64,000 nt of DNA from Omphiscola glabra (GCA_964017045.1 OZ024802.1:25422293-25486292), one strand, 5' to 3'. Numbered from the stretch's first letter, positions 11,425 through 23,453 are shown. Program-made: numbers and translations. The notes: generated by a model not told the origin, from the letters alone.

Positions 11425-11905
11425 AAGCGTTTATAGAGCCTTAAGCGGAAAAGCACCAATCAGAAAGCACCAGCAATAGAGCCTTAAACGGAAAGCACCA
11501 ATCAGAAAGCACCAGCAATGGAGCCTTAAGCGGAAAAGCACCAATCAGAAAGCACCAGCAATGGAGCCTTAAGCGGAAAAGCACCAATCAGAAAGCACCA
11601 GCAATGGAGCCTTAAACGGAAAGCACCAATCAGAAAGCACCAGCAATGGAGCCTTAAACGGAAAGCACTAATCAGAAAGCACCGGTAATAGAGCCTTAAA
11701 CGGAAAGCACCAATCAGAAAGCACCAGCAATGGAGCCTTAAGCGGAAAAGCACCAATCAGAAAGCACCAGCAATGGAGCCTTAAACGGAAAGCACTAATC
11801 TGAAAGCACCGGTAATAGAGCCTTAAACGGAAAGCACCAATCAGAAAGCACCAGTCATTAGAGCCTTAAACGGAAAGCACCAATCAGAAAGCACCAAAAC
11901 AGAAG
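11425..11905. repeat. 42-43-bp minisatellite, about 11 copies
   Basis: GAGCCTTA recurs every 42-43 bp from 11436 to 11861, with AAGCACCAATCAGAAAGCAC between. Shorter, looser copies of AAGCACCAATCA extend upstream to about 11310, a decayed array edge. Confidence 0.93.
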
Positions 11906-13192
11906 TGAGCACAACCAATAGGAAAGGCCGATTCTTCTCGGTGCTCTTCACTGGACACGGTGACTGAAGCTCACGTCTGCATCGGTCTCACAAGCACAAC
12001 TCGGGGAAACTAAATTCGAAATAATTGACTTCTACATTTTTAAATTAGTATTATTTTTTTAAAATCTCCGACGTCATCGCTGTAAAGGAATTCCAAGTTT
12101 TGACCTTTGACCTTTGGAGTCGCGTGCGTATTGTAACGAGACTCTCTCTCTCCTTTTAAAAAAAAAAAAAAAAAAGGTCAGTGTTAAAACTGTCACCATT
12201 TTTTTTTCGACTCGGGAAAAACGGACGAAAAAAAAAAAAGGAAAGAAAAGAAAAGAATAGTTGACATTAAAATTTGTCCATCTCATTCCGTGGATTGCAT
12301 TTTTTCAGACCTGTTTACCCCCCACCCCCCCACCCCGAGTTAGTGTCAGAGTAGTTTCCATCTCTAAAAACACATACACAAAAAACACCTACGTTTCAAG
12401 CAGCAAAACGTAGTTTAGTCAATTAGCGGGTTTGAGAGGGGGGGGGGGCGCAAAGGGAGGGGGGTTAACAATCAAAATACAAGTTGTGTCAGGGAAATCT
12501 ATTCAGCTGCTTATACAAGTTAACATAAAGAAATATTAAAAGTTTGTGGTTCACTGACTTGTTGAAGGATGACGTTCTTGTTCGGTTGCTTACGGTGTTA
12601 ACACAAAGAGTACGGTGACTTTTTACTGAAAACACACCAGTTATTTATTTTTTTTAAATAAAAAATAAACCCAACAAGTAAAAAAGTCTTGAAAACGTGT
12701 TTTTTTTTTTAAGCCTCGTCTTAGTTACTATCGCGAAAGCGTAGGGGTAAAAAGGTCTGCATTTTATTTTTTATAAAAAATAAATTAAAAAATGTCCCCC
12801 TTCCCCTTTTTTTTCTTCTTTTTCGTTTCTATTTCCCACAAATACCATTTAAGCCCTTTACAAAGCATCGACGTCGTATTACAAAGAACGCCCCAAGGGC
12901 GCAGGGAGGACCACCCTCCTATCACAAACACGCCTACAACCACGACCACTGAATGTACACCAGTCTAAGTGACCCGACCGTCGTGTCGTATGGCGGGGGG
13001 GAAGAAGGTACCTCCCTCCCAGGTCATCGCCTTGTGTGTCTGTTGTTTTAACATTAATCTCCCTTGTTTGTGGCTGGACGATGGTGTTGACCGTCCTTGT
13101 GTCCGAGCGCCGACTTCGGATTCCCGAAGACGCTAGTTGGCGCTGTTCCATCTGGTGAGAGGCTAGTTTTTCCGTGTGAGTTTGTGTGCATT
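11906..13192. other. Unclassified non-coding stretch, homopolymer-rich
   Basis: About 1.3 kb with runs of A, T, G and C and no gene signal. Contains the DR1-like motif at 12101. Confidence 0.5.
12101..12113 (-). promoter_or_regulatory. Perfect DR1 nuclear-receptor motif
   Basis: TGACCTTTGACCT on the plus strand is AGGTCAAAGGTCA on the minus strand: two consensus half-sites spaced by one base, the motif recognised by HNF4, RXR heterodimers and COUP-TF. No nearby gene or promoter supports function, so it may be chance. Confidence 0.35.
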
Positions 13193-13388
13193 CGCAGTCA
13201 GGTGCACGACCCCCAAGGTCCGATGTACGATCGCAGTCAGGTGCACGACCCCCAAGGTCCGATGTACGATCGCAGTCAGGTGCACGACCCCCAAGGTCCG
13301 ATGTACGATCGCAGTCAGGTGCACGCCCCCCAAGGTCCGATGCACGATCGCAGTCAGGTGCACGACCCTCAAAGTCCAATGTATGATC
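13193..13388. repeat. 39-bp tandem repeat, exactly 5 copies
   Basis: CGCAGTCAGGTGCACGACC starts at 13193, 13232, 13271, 13310 and 13349. Unit length divisible by three opens several frames on both strands, none with a domain. Confidence 0.96.
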
Positions 13389-13745
13389 CCACCGATTGAT
13401 TAACGATCCACAGAATGATGTACGATCTCAAGTCTGATTTGCGATCTCAAGTCTGATTTGCGATCTAAATATTGATTTGCGATCCAACGTCTGATTTTAG
13501 ATCTAAAGTCTGCTGTAAATTCTCAAAGTTTGATGCACGATCTCAAAATCTGATAAAGATTCCCCAAGTTGTATACGATCTTACAGTCGGCTGCCCGATT
13601 ACAAAGTCAGCAGTACTATTCCGTAGTCAGGAGTACGATACTATGACTCTAAAGTCAGAGGTACGATACTATGACTCTATAGTCAGAAGTACGGAACTAC
13701 GATTACATAACCTGCTATACGATACCAACGCCTCCCAGACAGCTG
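13389..13745. repeat. Degenerate about 20-bp tandem repeat
   Basis: Decaying units around GATCTCAAGTCTGATTTG, later TACGATACTATGACTCTAAA. Looks like an old array next to the sharp 39-bp array, possibly related through the shared GTACGATC. Confidence 0.7.
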
Positions 13746-13792
13746 TCTAATCCAACTAACTCCTAGCTTAGCACACTCGTCCTGTACCAGTG

Positions 13793-13927
13793 TAATGCTA
13801 ATCAATGGGATGCTAATCAATGGGATGCTATCAATGGGATGCTAATCAATCGGATGCTAATCAGTGGGATGCTATCAATGGGATGCTAATCAATCGGATG
13901 CTAATCAGTGGGATGCTATCAATGGGA
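13793..13927. repeat. 14/15-bp minisatellite with a 44-bp higher-order unit
   Basis: Units of GGGATGCTAATCAAT, some lacking one base. A three-unit block (15+15+14) repeats twice. Confidence 0.9.
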
Positions 13928-14253
13928 TCCTAGGTATTTGTTCCGATTGTAACAATGATCTCCAGTAAAAGATCAACATAGAAGATTTCATCAGTGGTCC
14001 ATAAACTAACGAAAATCAATGAGCGTCGAAGATCTCATCTAGTTTAAGTAGGTCAAAGCAAAATAGGCATCTCTAATTATGTTTGACATGTATTACATGG
14101 AAAGGATAAAATGCCACTTCAAAGAAATCATAAGCAAAGATCCATGTCAATTAATTATTATTTTTTTGAAAACGGAAATTATTTATTAGTGCTGAGGGTA
14201 AAAATATTTGTCTCCACCTATGGCGATGTATAATTAATATTGTTCGTCTACAA
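13928..14253. other. Unclassified non-coding stretch
   Basis: AT-rich unique-looking sequence. Nothing recognised. Confidence 0.5.
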
Positions 14254-14396
14254 CAGGGATCACCAATTTTTTTTCACGGCGGGCCGGATAACGGTCAAAT
14301 AGACGAGCGCGGGCCGTATAATCATTATGTACAATACTTGGAAGCCAGAACGAAAGCTCTGGGAAAAAAAAGATGAAAAACTAAGTTTAGTATTCC
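14254..14396 (+). mobile_element. Probable hAT left-end fragment
   Basis: CAGGGATCACCAA followed by TTCACGGCGGGCCGG and a later GCGGGCCGTA is a familiar hAT terminal pattern. The right end is not found. The 26-bp array begins where the homology stops. Confidence 0.45.
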
Positions 14397-15077
14397 ATGT
14401 TAATCATGGGTGAGTGCCGTGCAATGTAATCATGGATGAGTGGCGTGCAATGTAATCATGGATGAGTGGCGTGCAATGTAATCATGGGTGAGTGGCGTGC
14501 AATGTAATCATGGGTGAGTGGCGTGCAATGTAATCAGGGATGAGTGCCGTGCAATGTAATCATGGATGAGTGGCGTGCAATGTAATCATGGGTGAGTGGC
14601 GTGCAATGTAATCATGGGTGAGTGGCGTGCAATGTAATCATGGGTGAGTGGCGTGCAATGTAATCATGGGTGAGTGGCGTGCGATGTAATCATGGGTGAG
14701 TGGCGTGCGATGTAATCATGGGTGAGTGGCGTGCAATGTAATCATGGGTGAGTGGCGTGCAATGTAATCATGGGCGAGTGGCGTGCGATGTAATCATGGG
14801 TGAGTGGCGTGCGATGTAATCATGGGTGAGTGGCGTGCAATGTAATCATGGGTGAGTGGCGTGCGATGTAATCATGGTTGAGTGGCGTGCAATGTAATCA
14901 TGGGTGAGTGGCGTGCAATGTAATCATGGGTGAGTGCATGCAATGTAATCATGGGTGAGTGGCGTGCAATGTAAGCATGGGTGAGTGGCGTGCAATGTAA
15001 TCATGGGTGAGTGGCGTGCAATGTAATCATGGGTGAGTGGCGTGCAATGTAATCATGGGTGAGTGGCGTGCGATGTA
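14397..15077. repeat. 26-bp minisatellite, about 26 copies
   Basis: Units of GTAATCATGGGTGAGTGGCG plus TGCAAT. Variants (GGATGAG, TGCGAT, GGGCGAG) are scattered, and one unit lacks three bases. Highly homogeneous, so probably young. Confidence 0.96.
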
Positions 15078-15239
15078 AAAAAACAACAACCAAAGGACAA
15101 CCAATATATTAATTTACTAAAAAGGTTTTTAACGAAGGCGACGTTTGCAAAAAGATAGTTACAACAGACATATTCCGCTCATGTTCGAATCTCACAACCT
15201 AATCAGCAAAAAAGGTTAGTGAGATTTGTGAAACTGACG

Positions 15240-15386
15240 TTTGGCTTTCAAGATATCAGCAATGTCTCTTATTGTGCCCCCAAACAATGGAATTCTCTTC
15301 CACTACACATCAGAAATATATCAACCATCACAGCCTTCAAAACTGCACTCAAAACACATCTCTTTAAACTTTACTATCCTGACTGA
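15240..15386 (+). pseudogene. Reverse-transcriptase ORF2 C-terminal remnant (LINE)
   Basis: The 48 codons before a TGA read CAPKQWNSLP...IRNIS, then TAFKTALKTHLFKLYYPD. This matches the typical end of non-LTR ORF2 proteins: a (A)PxxWNSLP motif, then FKxxLKTHLF just before the stop. The frame stays open back to 15159, but similarity to the family fades upstream of about 15222 and no catalytic YADD block is present. It cannot encode an active enzyme. The minus-strand copy at 63570-63806 confirms the reading, since both share CAPKQWN and AFKTA.KxHLFKL. Confidence 0.85.
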
Positions 15387-15506
15387 TTCCCCCTCTTAAA
15401 GTTAAACGATGCTGCGGAGTGCCGTCCATGACGTCACATGTAAATTGATATGGAATGGTTGGTTTTTTAATTTATATTTTTTAAGTTAATTTTAATTTGC
15501 ATGTAC

Positions 15507-15544
15507 AGCGTGGTGAGCCCATCCCTAGGCTGGGGTACCACGCT
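15507..15544 (+). other. LINE 3'-terminal hairpin, copy 1
   Basis: Arms AGCGTGGT and ACCACGCT enclose a CCCATCC-CTA-GGCTGGG inner hairpin with one mismatch. Two other copies carry the same structure. In related LINEs, 3' hairpins are recognised by the element's own reverse transcriptase; that role is inferred here. Confidence 0.8.
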
Positions 15545-15577
15545 ATAGAAAACTACCCATAATAATAATAATAATGT

Positions 15578-15960
15578 TTGGTTTGGAATTGCTGCATCCA
15601 ATCAAAAGAATTGCTTTCAAATGTTCATAAGTCCATCTTTTTCCGATGTGTTGACTTCACATACTTCATTTTTTGAAAATGTTTGCTCACAGCAATAAAT
15701 TGCACCAAATGTTACGTTTGCACTGAGAGTGGAAAAGGCGGTGGTGTTGATGTGGGAGATATTGTGTACGGGTGTGCCGGGGAAAAAAAAAAGGGGGGGG
15801 GTCTAAATTTTTAAGTCTATAAACTTAACACCACAACATTTTCGCAAGGAAAGTGGTGATGGTCATAGTGTTGCTTTGTGTGTTTTCATAATTAACTCGC
15901 TGAACACGGCAACTGTAATATTAGCATAGTCACCTTGGTGATAATGTTAGTGAATCCTCG
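15578..15960. other. Unclassified stretch, possibly hAT interior
   Basis: Contains AATGTTTGCTCACAGCAATA and neighbouring sequence that resemble hAT internal regions. A poly-G run lies at 15792. Not assignable with confidence. Confidence 0.35.
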
Positions 15961-15974
15961 CTTTTGTTTTCTTC

Positions 15975-16196
15975 GTTGCCGTCCATGGCTTGACTTGTAA
16001 AAGTTCTGGGGTGGATGTGGTGAATATGCATTTGTTTTTGTTTTGTCTCCATAAAGCTGTTCTATTTTACATACATGTAATTTTATTGTCACGATTATGT
16101 CTCTTTTGCTAATATTTTTATGTACAGCGCGGTGAGCCTAGCCCTAGGCTGGGGTACCGCGCTATATAAGACAACTAATATTAATAATAGTAACAT
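15975..16196 (+). mobile_element. LINE 3' tail, copy 2
   Basis: Begins with TTGCCGTCCATGGC, matching the other tails. It ends with the hairpin AGCGCGGT (16126-16133) and ACCGCGCT (16156-16163), then a degenerate (TAA)n at 16177-16189. No coding part remains. Confidence 0.8.
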
Positions 16197-16642
16197 AATT
16201 ATTTCGTTGGGCGAACTGCGGCGAGCACAATTTTTTAATACCCACCTGTGTTTGCAGCGCTTCTCTTCCTTTCACCCATGTACAGTTTGTGGTAGTTATC
16301 AGACTATAATAGGCGGGAACATGGGCGCCCATGGGCGGGAATAGGCTTAGTGGATTTGATCCTTACCTTTGTTTTAAAACCAGCTTTTCCCCCAAAACCT
16401 ATAATCTCAAGTTACTCGGTGGCTTTGTTAAACGATGTCATCATTTGTGTATTAATTCTCATTGAAATACATCCTGTTTTACACTTGTCTGACTCTGAGT
16501 TTAGAACACGTTAAATTTCACGAGTAACTTTATTTTTGCCAGTGATAGCCTGTGATAACGTGATCTGTACGTCCACTCAATATGAATTAATACCAGTAGT
16601 TTCCTGACCCCTGGTCCACTCAGATTATCATATTTAATAGAT
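16197..16642. other. Unclassified non-coding stretch
   Basis: Unique-looking sequence. Nothing recognised. Confidence 0.5.
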
Positions 16643-17182
16643 TCTCTACACTGATGGCCATATAAAATGGTCGACGCTGGTGGCTATATTAAACGGTCTA
16701 CACTGGTGGTGATATTAATGGTGTACACTGATGGCCATACTAAATGGTCAACAATGATTGACATATTAAATGGCATACACTGATTGCAATATTAAATGGT
16801 CTACACTGATGGCAACATAAAATGGTCTACACTGATGGCCACATAAAATAGACTGCACTGATGGCCACATAAAATGGTCTACACTGATGGCCACATAAAA
16901 TGGTTTACACTGATGGCCACATAAAATAGACTGCACTGATGGCCACATAAAATGGTCTACACTGATGGCCACATAAAATGGTCTACACTGATGGCCACAT
17001 TAAATGGTCTACACTGATGGCCACATAAAATGGTCTACACTGATGGCCACATAAAATGGTCTACACTGATGGCCACATAAAATAGACTGCACTGATGGCC
17101 ACATAAAATGGTCTACACTGATGGCCACATAAAATAGACTGCACTGATGGCCACATAAAATGGTCTACACTGATGGCCAGAT
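16643..17182. repeat. 26-bp minisatellite, about 20 copies
   Basis: Units of CACTGATGGCCACATAAAAT plus GGTCTA. A variant with AGACTG in place of GGTCTA recurs and marks sub-blocks. The upstream edge (16643-16800) is more diverged. Confidence 0.95.
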
Positions 17183-17937
17183 ACATGTAGGAGAAAGTTT
17201 AACTTCAAATGTCCATACTGCATTACTGTCAACATCTCCAAAGAAAGGTGTGAAACTTTTACAGAAACGATTGCCAAATTTTCTTTTAATAATTTTTTCA
17301 AGCCAACTTTTAGAATGGCCTTGGAAGTTTCCATTAAAGTCACCCTCCAGGACCCCCCCCCACCCGGAATGACGTCATCCTGCGATCGCCGATCTGGACA
17401 TGCCACCCTCTACTTGTCATCCCTACCACCCAACACCACCAACTCACAGACCTCCATGGGCCACTATCAACACAATCTCTCTTTACCCGTTTGGAAGGGA
17501 GGGGTGCTTTAGATGTGATATACATTGTAGTAACAACTACTTAGCACCACTACTTAGCACCTGCAATGCTAGCCATGAATGACGCGACATTTGAGATTAC
17601 AGCACTTAATTCTTTCTTTTTCCCCCCTTTCAAATCCTCTCAACATTTTCTAAAATTGTTATTACAAAAAGAGAATAAAACAAAAACCCTTGGTTGATCC
17701 CTCCCTTCGCCATTTCCCCCGAGTTATGCCGTAGCTCGGTACCATTAACCCCTAGCGCTCCGCTCCGCTCCTGCGGCCCTGTTGACTGGTGTTATGTTTC
17801 ATGATGGAAGGGTTCGCTGATGGTCCTGTCATCTGACGTTGCAACAAGACGTACCCAGCGCCCCGACGAGCCCTAATTCACTCAGGTTGGTACAGGTACT
17901 TTCATAACAGGTGACAAAATCCCATAGGGCTACACCG
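17183..17937. other. Unclassified non-coding stretch
   Basis: Mixed composition with a short C-run at 17352. Open frames of 60-97 codons show no domain. Confidence 0.5.
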
Positions 17938-18055
17938 TCATTGGTTGAAGTGCGTACCAACACCTTGCCTTGATTAAGTGCGTACTAACACCTTACCTTC
18001 ACATATGCGTATAAAACATTGCCTCCATTAAGTGCGTACCAACCCCTTGCCTGGA
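17938..18055. repeat. Degenerate 33-38-bp repeat, about 4 copies
   Basis: AAGTGCGTACCAACACCTTG motifs recur with spacing near 35 bp. Confidence 0.75.
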
Positions 18056-18409
18056 TGAGACATCATTAAGTTAAAAAATAGGATCTTCGTGGGCTGGCTG
18101 AAAATCTTTGCTCAGTCCTTCAAAAACATTTTAAATATCTTGCAGCCGATGTAGGTCAGTGCTTCTCAAAGTGTGCGGGGGTTTCCGATAAGTTTAGGAT
18201 CCACTGATCTAGTGTGCTCTAGTAATCATCCATGACTGACACATGTCCTTATAAGACTGCGAATGACGGACACATGGCCTGGTACGTCTTTGGAAATACT
18301 GTCCAGACGGACACTTGCCATTTTTAAGACCCTTCATGGCTCATCCTTGCTTTAATACGATTGTGAATAGCTAGTCAGAGTCCTGGTAAAAAAACCTGTT
18401 TAAGACAAC
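18056..18409. other. Unclassified stretch with a possible deleted hAT MITE
   Basis: CAGTGCTTCTCAAAGTGTG (18157) and GGATCCACTG (ending 18206) resemble hAT ends just 50 bp apart. Flanks ATGTAGGT and ATCTAGTG match only 5/8. Degenerate GACGGACACATGGCC motifs lie at 18235-18320. Confidence 0.3.
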
Positions 18410-18776
18410 TCATTCATGAGAGACCGTCAAATGGTACAGTCCAAGTATGTGAGACAGTGGATTGGTACAGCCCATGTATGAAAGACAGTGAATTGATACA
18501 TCCCCTGTTTGAGAGATAGTTGGATGGTACAGCCCATGTATGAGAGACCGATGAGTGGTACAACCCATTTTTTAAGAGACAGTCGAGTGATACAGCACAT
18601 GTTTGAGAGGCCATCGAATGGTACAGCCCGTGTATGACAGACAGTCGAGTGGTACAGCCCATGGTTTAGAGACAGTTTATTGGTACAACCCATGTTTGAG
18701 ATTTGAGAGACAGTGTATTGGTACAGCCCATATATTAGAGACAGCTTATCGGTGCAGCCCAGGAATGGGAGACATC
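18410..18776. repeat. About 31-bp minisatellite, about 12 copies
   Basis: Units of GAGAGACAGT...GGTACAGCCCATGTAT with substitutions throughout. Short open frames on both strands are artefacts. Confidence 0.9.
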
Positions 18777-19069
18777 TTATGGCCCAGCAGCCCGCACATT
18801 TCCATGTTAATACGACACAAAATTCCTTTCAGTCCGCCATGAGTTAATGTTCCTGAGACTGTCGACAATCTTCTCTAGGACTCGATACAAGATGGCGTCA
18901 CCACGTGCGATAATGATGATGGATGCCAAGAAACACACCCACTATTATTACAAGATTCGAAATTAATGGAATCTAAATCTTGTCTTAGCTTCCCGGGAGT
19001 CCCCCCCCCTTGTTCACACGGACCATGCCGCCTGCAAAAGCAATATTATTATTTATTTTTTATTTAGTA
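18777..19069. other. Unclassified non-coding stretch
   Basis: Nothing recognised apart from a C-run at 19002. Confidence 0.5.
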
Positions 19070-19535
19070 TGTGGCCTGCTTGAGAGGACGAGACAGTGAC
19101 CTACCTGCTTGAGAGGACGAGACAGTGGTTTGCTTGTGACGACGAGACAATGTTTGCTAGAGACGACGAGACAATGGTTTGCTTGTGACGACGAGACAAT
19201 GGTTTGCTTGTGACGACGAGACAACGGTTTGCTTGAGACGACGAGACAATGGTTTGCTTGAGAGGACGAGACAGTGTTTTGCTTGTGACGATGAGACAAT
19301 GGTTTGCTTGCGAGGACGAGTCAGTGGCCTGCTTGAGAGGACAAGGCAATGGTGTGCTTGAGAGGACGAGTCAGTGGCCTGCTTGAGAGGAAGAGGCAAT
19401 GGTTTGTTGAGACGACGAGACAAGAGTTTGCTTGAGACGACGAGACAATGGTTTGCTTGAGACGACGAGACAATGGTTTGCTTGAGACGACGAGACAGGG
19501 ATCTGATAGAGACGGCGTTACAATTGCCTGCTTGA
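19070..19535. repeat. 25-bp minisatellite, about 18 copies
   Basis: Units of GACGACGAGACAATGGTTTG plus CTTGA, with GAGGACGAG variants grouped at the edges and the middle. Confidence 0.94.
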
Positions 19536-19714
19536 GACATTGACCCGATAGAGCGATTAATCTACTCTTATTTGGTACAACAAAGTTCATCATGCTGGTG
19601 TTGGGTATTAAAATGATTCACAGGAATGGAGTTAAACCAGTACTAGAGTGTTACAGAGTTACTTAGCTGGTCGAGTTAATAATCATAATAACCCTAGACG
19701 CCCTTAATGTTGAG

Positions 19715-20165
19715 GAATGAAGTATTCTGACCGCAGACCGCTGTTAGATACTGACCGTATGAAAGTCTTAGATATTGAAGGATACTGACCGCAGACCGCT
19801 GTTAGATACTGACCGTATGAGAGTCTTAGATATTGAAGGATACTGACCGCAGACCGCTGTTAGATACTGACCGTATGAGAGTCTTAGATATTGAAGGATA
19901 CTGACCATATAGCAGTGTTAGATATTGCCAAATATGCCAATGCTAGATACTGACCATTTGCCAGAGTTAGATATTGACCATAGGCCAGTGATAGATACTG
20001 ACCATAGGCCAGGGCTAGATACTGACCATATGCCAGTGTTATATATTGAACATAGGCCTGTGTTGGGTACTGACCATAGGAGGGTATTGGATACCAAAGG
20101 ATACTGACCATAGGACAGTGTTTGATACAGAAGGCCACTGAAGGGTACTGATGATATTCTATATT
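19715..20165. repeat. 29/58-bp minisatellite
   Basis: Three nearly identical 58-bp blocks (GATACTGACCGCAGACCGCT to TCTTAGATATTGAA) from about 19725, then about nine diverged 28-30-bp units (TTAGATACTGACCATAGGCC). Confidence 0.9.
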
Positions 20166-20824
20166 GACCATATCAATACATATATCTATATCACATTTTT
20201 GCTTGAACTCATTGAACCAAAAAACAAATTAAGTACAATCTTATAAGGATTTCTTGCTTTTAAACAGAGCGACAAAACTGACAATATTCCCCCACCACCA
20301 CCCCCTCCCCTCTTCTTTTTGAAATAAAATTTTATTTTGAAACTTCGCAATATCATGTTAAAAAAGAAGTAGCGCATTATGTCTTTCATTATTAACCCGG
20401 CAACACCGGGTAATATTTTCTAGTAATCTTTAAAATAACAATGACCACGACGACCGTCAACATGTTGCTCCACCATCTACTCATGAACGGTACAGACCAC
20501 ATTTTAAAAAGTACCACGCTTGGAGCAATGTCTCTTCGCCTGTCACCCGCTACCAAAACTTTCACTTCATTTTCTTTACTGTGAACGTTTCTTCTTTTTT
20601 ATTTCTTTTTTTTTTTAAATGCCAATGCGTGGGTGCTATGTGTCAGGGCGGTATCGATTATTGAAATTGAAATTGATTATCCGCCCGATGGCAAAAAATT
20701 AATTATTCCGATCAGAATTGTCGGGGATCGAATATGGAGCTATTGGAATACATCTCCAGGTTCACAGTTACAACACTTGTTCTTTCTCGGCGTGTGTAAC
20801 CGGGCACTCGTTGAAATGCTTTAA
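20166..20824. other. Unclassified non-coding stretch
   Basis: AT-rich, with a T-run at 20606. Nothing recognised. Confidence 0.5.
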
Positions 20825-21045
20825 ATAGCCCCCCTTGGTATGTTGACTCATTTATAACCTTACGACTACGGTGAATACAAATGTAGCCCCCATTGTATTT
20901 CGGCCCAAATATAACTCGCCTGTATGTTGATTCACTCACAGCTTACTCGTGTGTTGACTCACATTCAACTCACTTGTATGTTGGCCCAAAGATAAGTTCG
21001 ATTGTATGTCGGCTTAGACGCGGCACACCCGTATGTTGATTCAAA
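20825..21045. repeat. Degenerate about 30-bp tandem repeat
   Basis: TGTATGTTGACTCA-like motifs recur about seven times with uneven spacing, an old array. Confidence 0.65.
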
Positions 21046-22500
21046 GATCGTTTACTACCCGTAGCACTAATTGGGATTCTTATAAAGTGCGTTCACTTGA
21101 AGGGGATGTTGTATCACATTTGCAGCCTCCCCCCCCCCCCCCCCAATTGCTCAATATTACATTTCATAAAGGATGTATACGAAAACTTTTGGTTTTAGTA
21201 TTTTTTAAAATTTAGAGCTTAATTTTACAGTCTGCAACTAACCTAAGAATGCAATCAGATGACACGCAAACGATCGCGTTCAATCACTGATCTTGTATTC
21301 AGGCCCATTATTAGCAGTCATTACTGGATACTTCATAACAAAACTCTGCCCCACGTGAGTGCACAATCCACGTCCAGTAGCGATTCTGAGTACGCCCAGA
21401 CCGCCTACGCTAGTTAGGATTTTCGCTGGACCAAACTGCTAACGGACATTTTTATCTCGGCCAACTAACCGTAAGGAAATGTTCGAAAACAAAGTATAGG
21501 AAAGCCTGACGCAAAACATGGGCGCCACAGAACTAACCACAAGGAAATGTGCGAAACAAAGTTTTAGGAAAACCTGAAGCAACGAAACTGACCATAATGA
21601 TTCTATTTAGCTTTAACTTTAACCAAACTATTGGTACTTAACTGTTGTCCCCCGAGAGGCGCACCGCGGACATATGACACCCACACACACTGAGAGATGA
21701 ATCTGCGCCCATAAAAAGCCATGTCGCGGTAAACTCCTACAATGTAATCAAGGTTTACAAAGTAGTATTTCAGATCAACGCGCAGCTCTTTGTCGTATTC
21801 AATGCAGTTAAATTAAGTTTGACCGATAATTAAATAAGAAGTTTCCTTAAAAAAAAAAAAAGAAAATTAAAAAAAATTAAATTCTTTGTCCGCCTCACAG
21901 ATTTTGAGCCCCCCCCTTTTAAGTGGCGCACACCGTCACGTGACATGTCTTGACACACCGCCAGTAACGCTTTTGTTTATACCCATTATACTTGTCGGTA
22001 AAGATAGGAATGTCTATCTAAATGTCTATTTTAATGTCTAAATAGATTAAAAATACCTTACTGGTTTAATGTGTTGGTGGTTTCATTCCGGGTGTGGAGA
22101 GATCGTAATAAGGGGGGGGGGGGGGGAGAGACTGCAATAAGTTTAGAAAAAAAAATGGAATTAAGCGAAACAAAGTAAAGGAAAAGCCCGAAGAAAATAA
22201 AATGAACGCTACAAAGCAGCAAACGTGTCGACAAGAAGCCTTCACCGGCGAGCAAACAACAGTAAAAACAGAATTAAATAAAAATAACACTTGGTTTCAA
22301 ATTTGGTGTCCGAGAGGAGAGCAAGAGGAATGTGGAGAAATCGATAGGTTCAAAGTAGCTTAAAATGAAACTATCTGTATTAATTTAATTTTTAAAAAAA
22401 AGTAATAAAGATGCTCATTATTCTGTAGATGTTACATTGCGCTTCTCATGAGAGTTTGAATATTTTTATTCACTAATAAGTGGTTGATATAATTCGGCCG
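21046..22500. other. Unclassified stretch with one short duplication
   Basis: AACTAACCGTAAGGAAATGT (21463) is partly repeated as AACTAACCACAAGGAAATGT (about 21533). Poly-C at 21127 and poly-G at 22111. No gene recognised. Confidence 0.5.
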
Positions 22501-22772
22501 AGATGGGTTATCTAACAGATGGGTTATCTAACAGATGGGTTATCTAACAGATGGGTTATCTAACAGATGGGTTATCCAACAGATGGGTTATCCAACAGAT
22601 GGGTTATCTAACAGATGGGTTATCTAACAGATGGGTTATCTAACAGATGGGTTATCTAACAGATGGGTTATCTAACAGATGGGTTATCTAACAGATGGGT
22701 TATCTAACAGATGGGTTATCTAACAGATGGGTTATCTAACAGATGGGTTATCTAACAGATGGGTTATCTAAC
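22501..22772. repeat. 16-bp tandem repeat, exactly 17 near-identical copies
   Basis: AGATGGGTTATCTAAC repeats 17 times without an indel. The only variants are two adjacent units with TCCAAC. This homogeneity suggests recent expansion. Confidence 0.98.
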
Positions 22773-23121
22773 AGATGTTTCCGATTGATCTTGTATCACG
22801 GAGCTCACTGCCCCGGCTGCAATCTATTAATATTACTTTTATACATTAACTAGATCACGTGCTATCGCCTAACCAGAAAATTAAACTTATTCACAATTAT
22901 GCTTAATGTCCACAATATTTACAGACTCATTAATAAAATAAAAATTATGAAAGCAATTTGATTTTTTTTCAAAACAGCGATTTAATATGTTTAAAAGAAA
23001 CAAAAAAAAAAAACCAACAAAAAAACAAACAAACAACAAAAAAACAAAAAAACGATGTCTCTCTCTACATTACGTTTATCCCCAATTGCTCTTGTTTTGA
23101 AAAAATGTATCTATCTACACC
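22773..23121. other. Unclassified AT-rich stretch
   Basis: A-rich (AAAC)n-like sequence at 23000-23055. Nothing else recognised. Confidence 0.5.
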
Positions 23122-23453
23122 AGGGGTGGGAAATCTTATTGTGCGGAGAGCCACATTGACACATGTAAAGCTAATGGGGGGCTGCATGTATATTATGTCC
23201 AAATTTTACATGTCGATAAACATTTCTCTATTTTAAAATCGGTAAATTCGCACTTCAGCATTACATGACAAAAGTCAAAGAATTTTTTTTTTGAAAATTA
23301 GAAAGAAATTTGATAAAAATGTTAAAACAATCATAACGGTAAATTCTGTAAAATTCAAGAAAATAACTTAAAAACAAAGTGATTTTGCACATTTCTAAAT
23401 GCCTTCGAGGGCCGCATAATATCAGTTGCCAGGCCGTAGTTTGCCCACCCCTG
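23122..23453. mobile_element. hAT-like MITE
   Basis: Termini CAGGGGTGGGAAATC and TTTGCCCACCCCTG form an imperfect inverted repeat of a type common in hAT elements. Subterminal GGGCCGCATAA and AGAGCCACATT also fit. Flanks ATCTACAC and ATCTATAT match 6/8. At 332 bp, it has no transposase. Confidence 0.75.

Larger units (their letters stand above)
15159..15577 (+). mobile_element. LINE (non-LTR retrotransposon) 3' end, copy 1
   Basis: A 5'-truncated copy consisting of a reverse-transcriptase C-terminus, an untranslated tail with CGGAGTGCCGTCCATG, a terminal hairpin (15507-15544) and a (TAA)n end at about 15560-15575. The layout fits CR1/Jockey-type LINEs, which end in short tandem repeats. Two more tails and one more protein fragment of the family occur in the window. 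Confidence 0.85.

Noticed and set aside
18157..18206. 50-bp hAT-like remnant
   Set aside because: The ends look right but target flanks match only 5 of 8 and nothing lies between. Kept only as a remark within the unclassified stretch.
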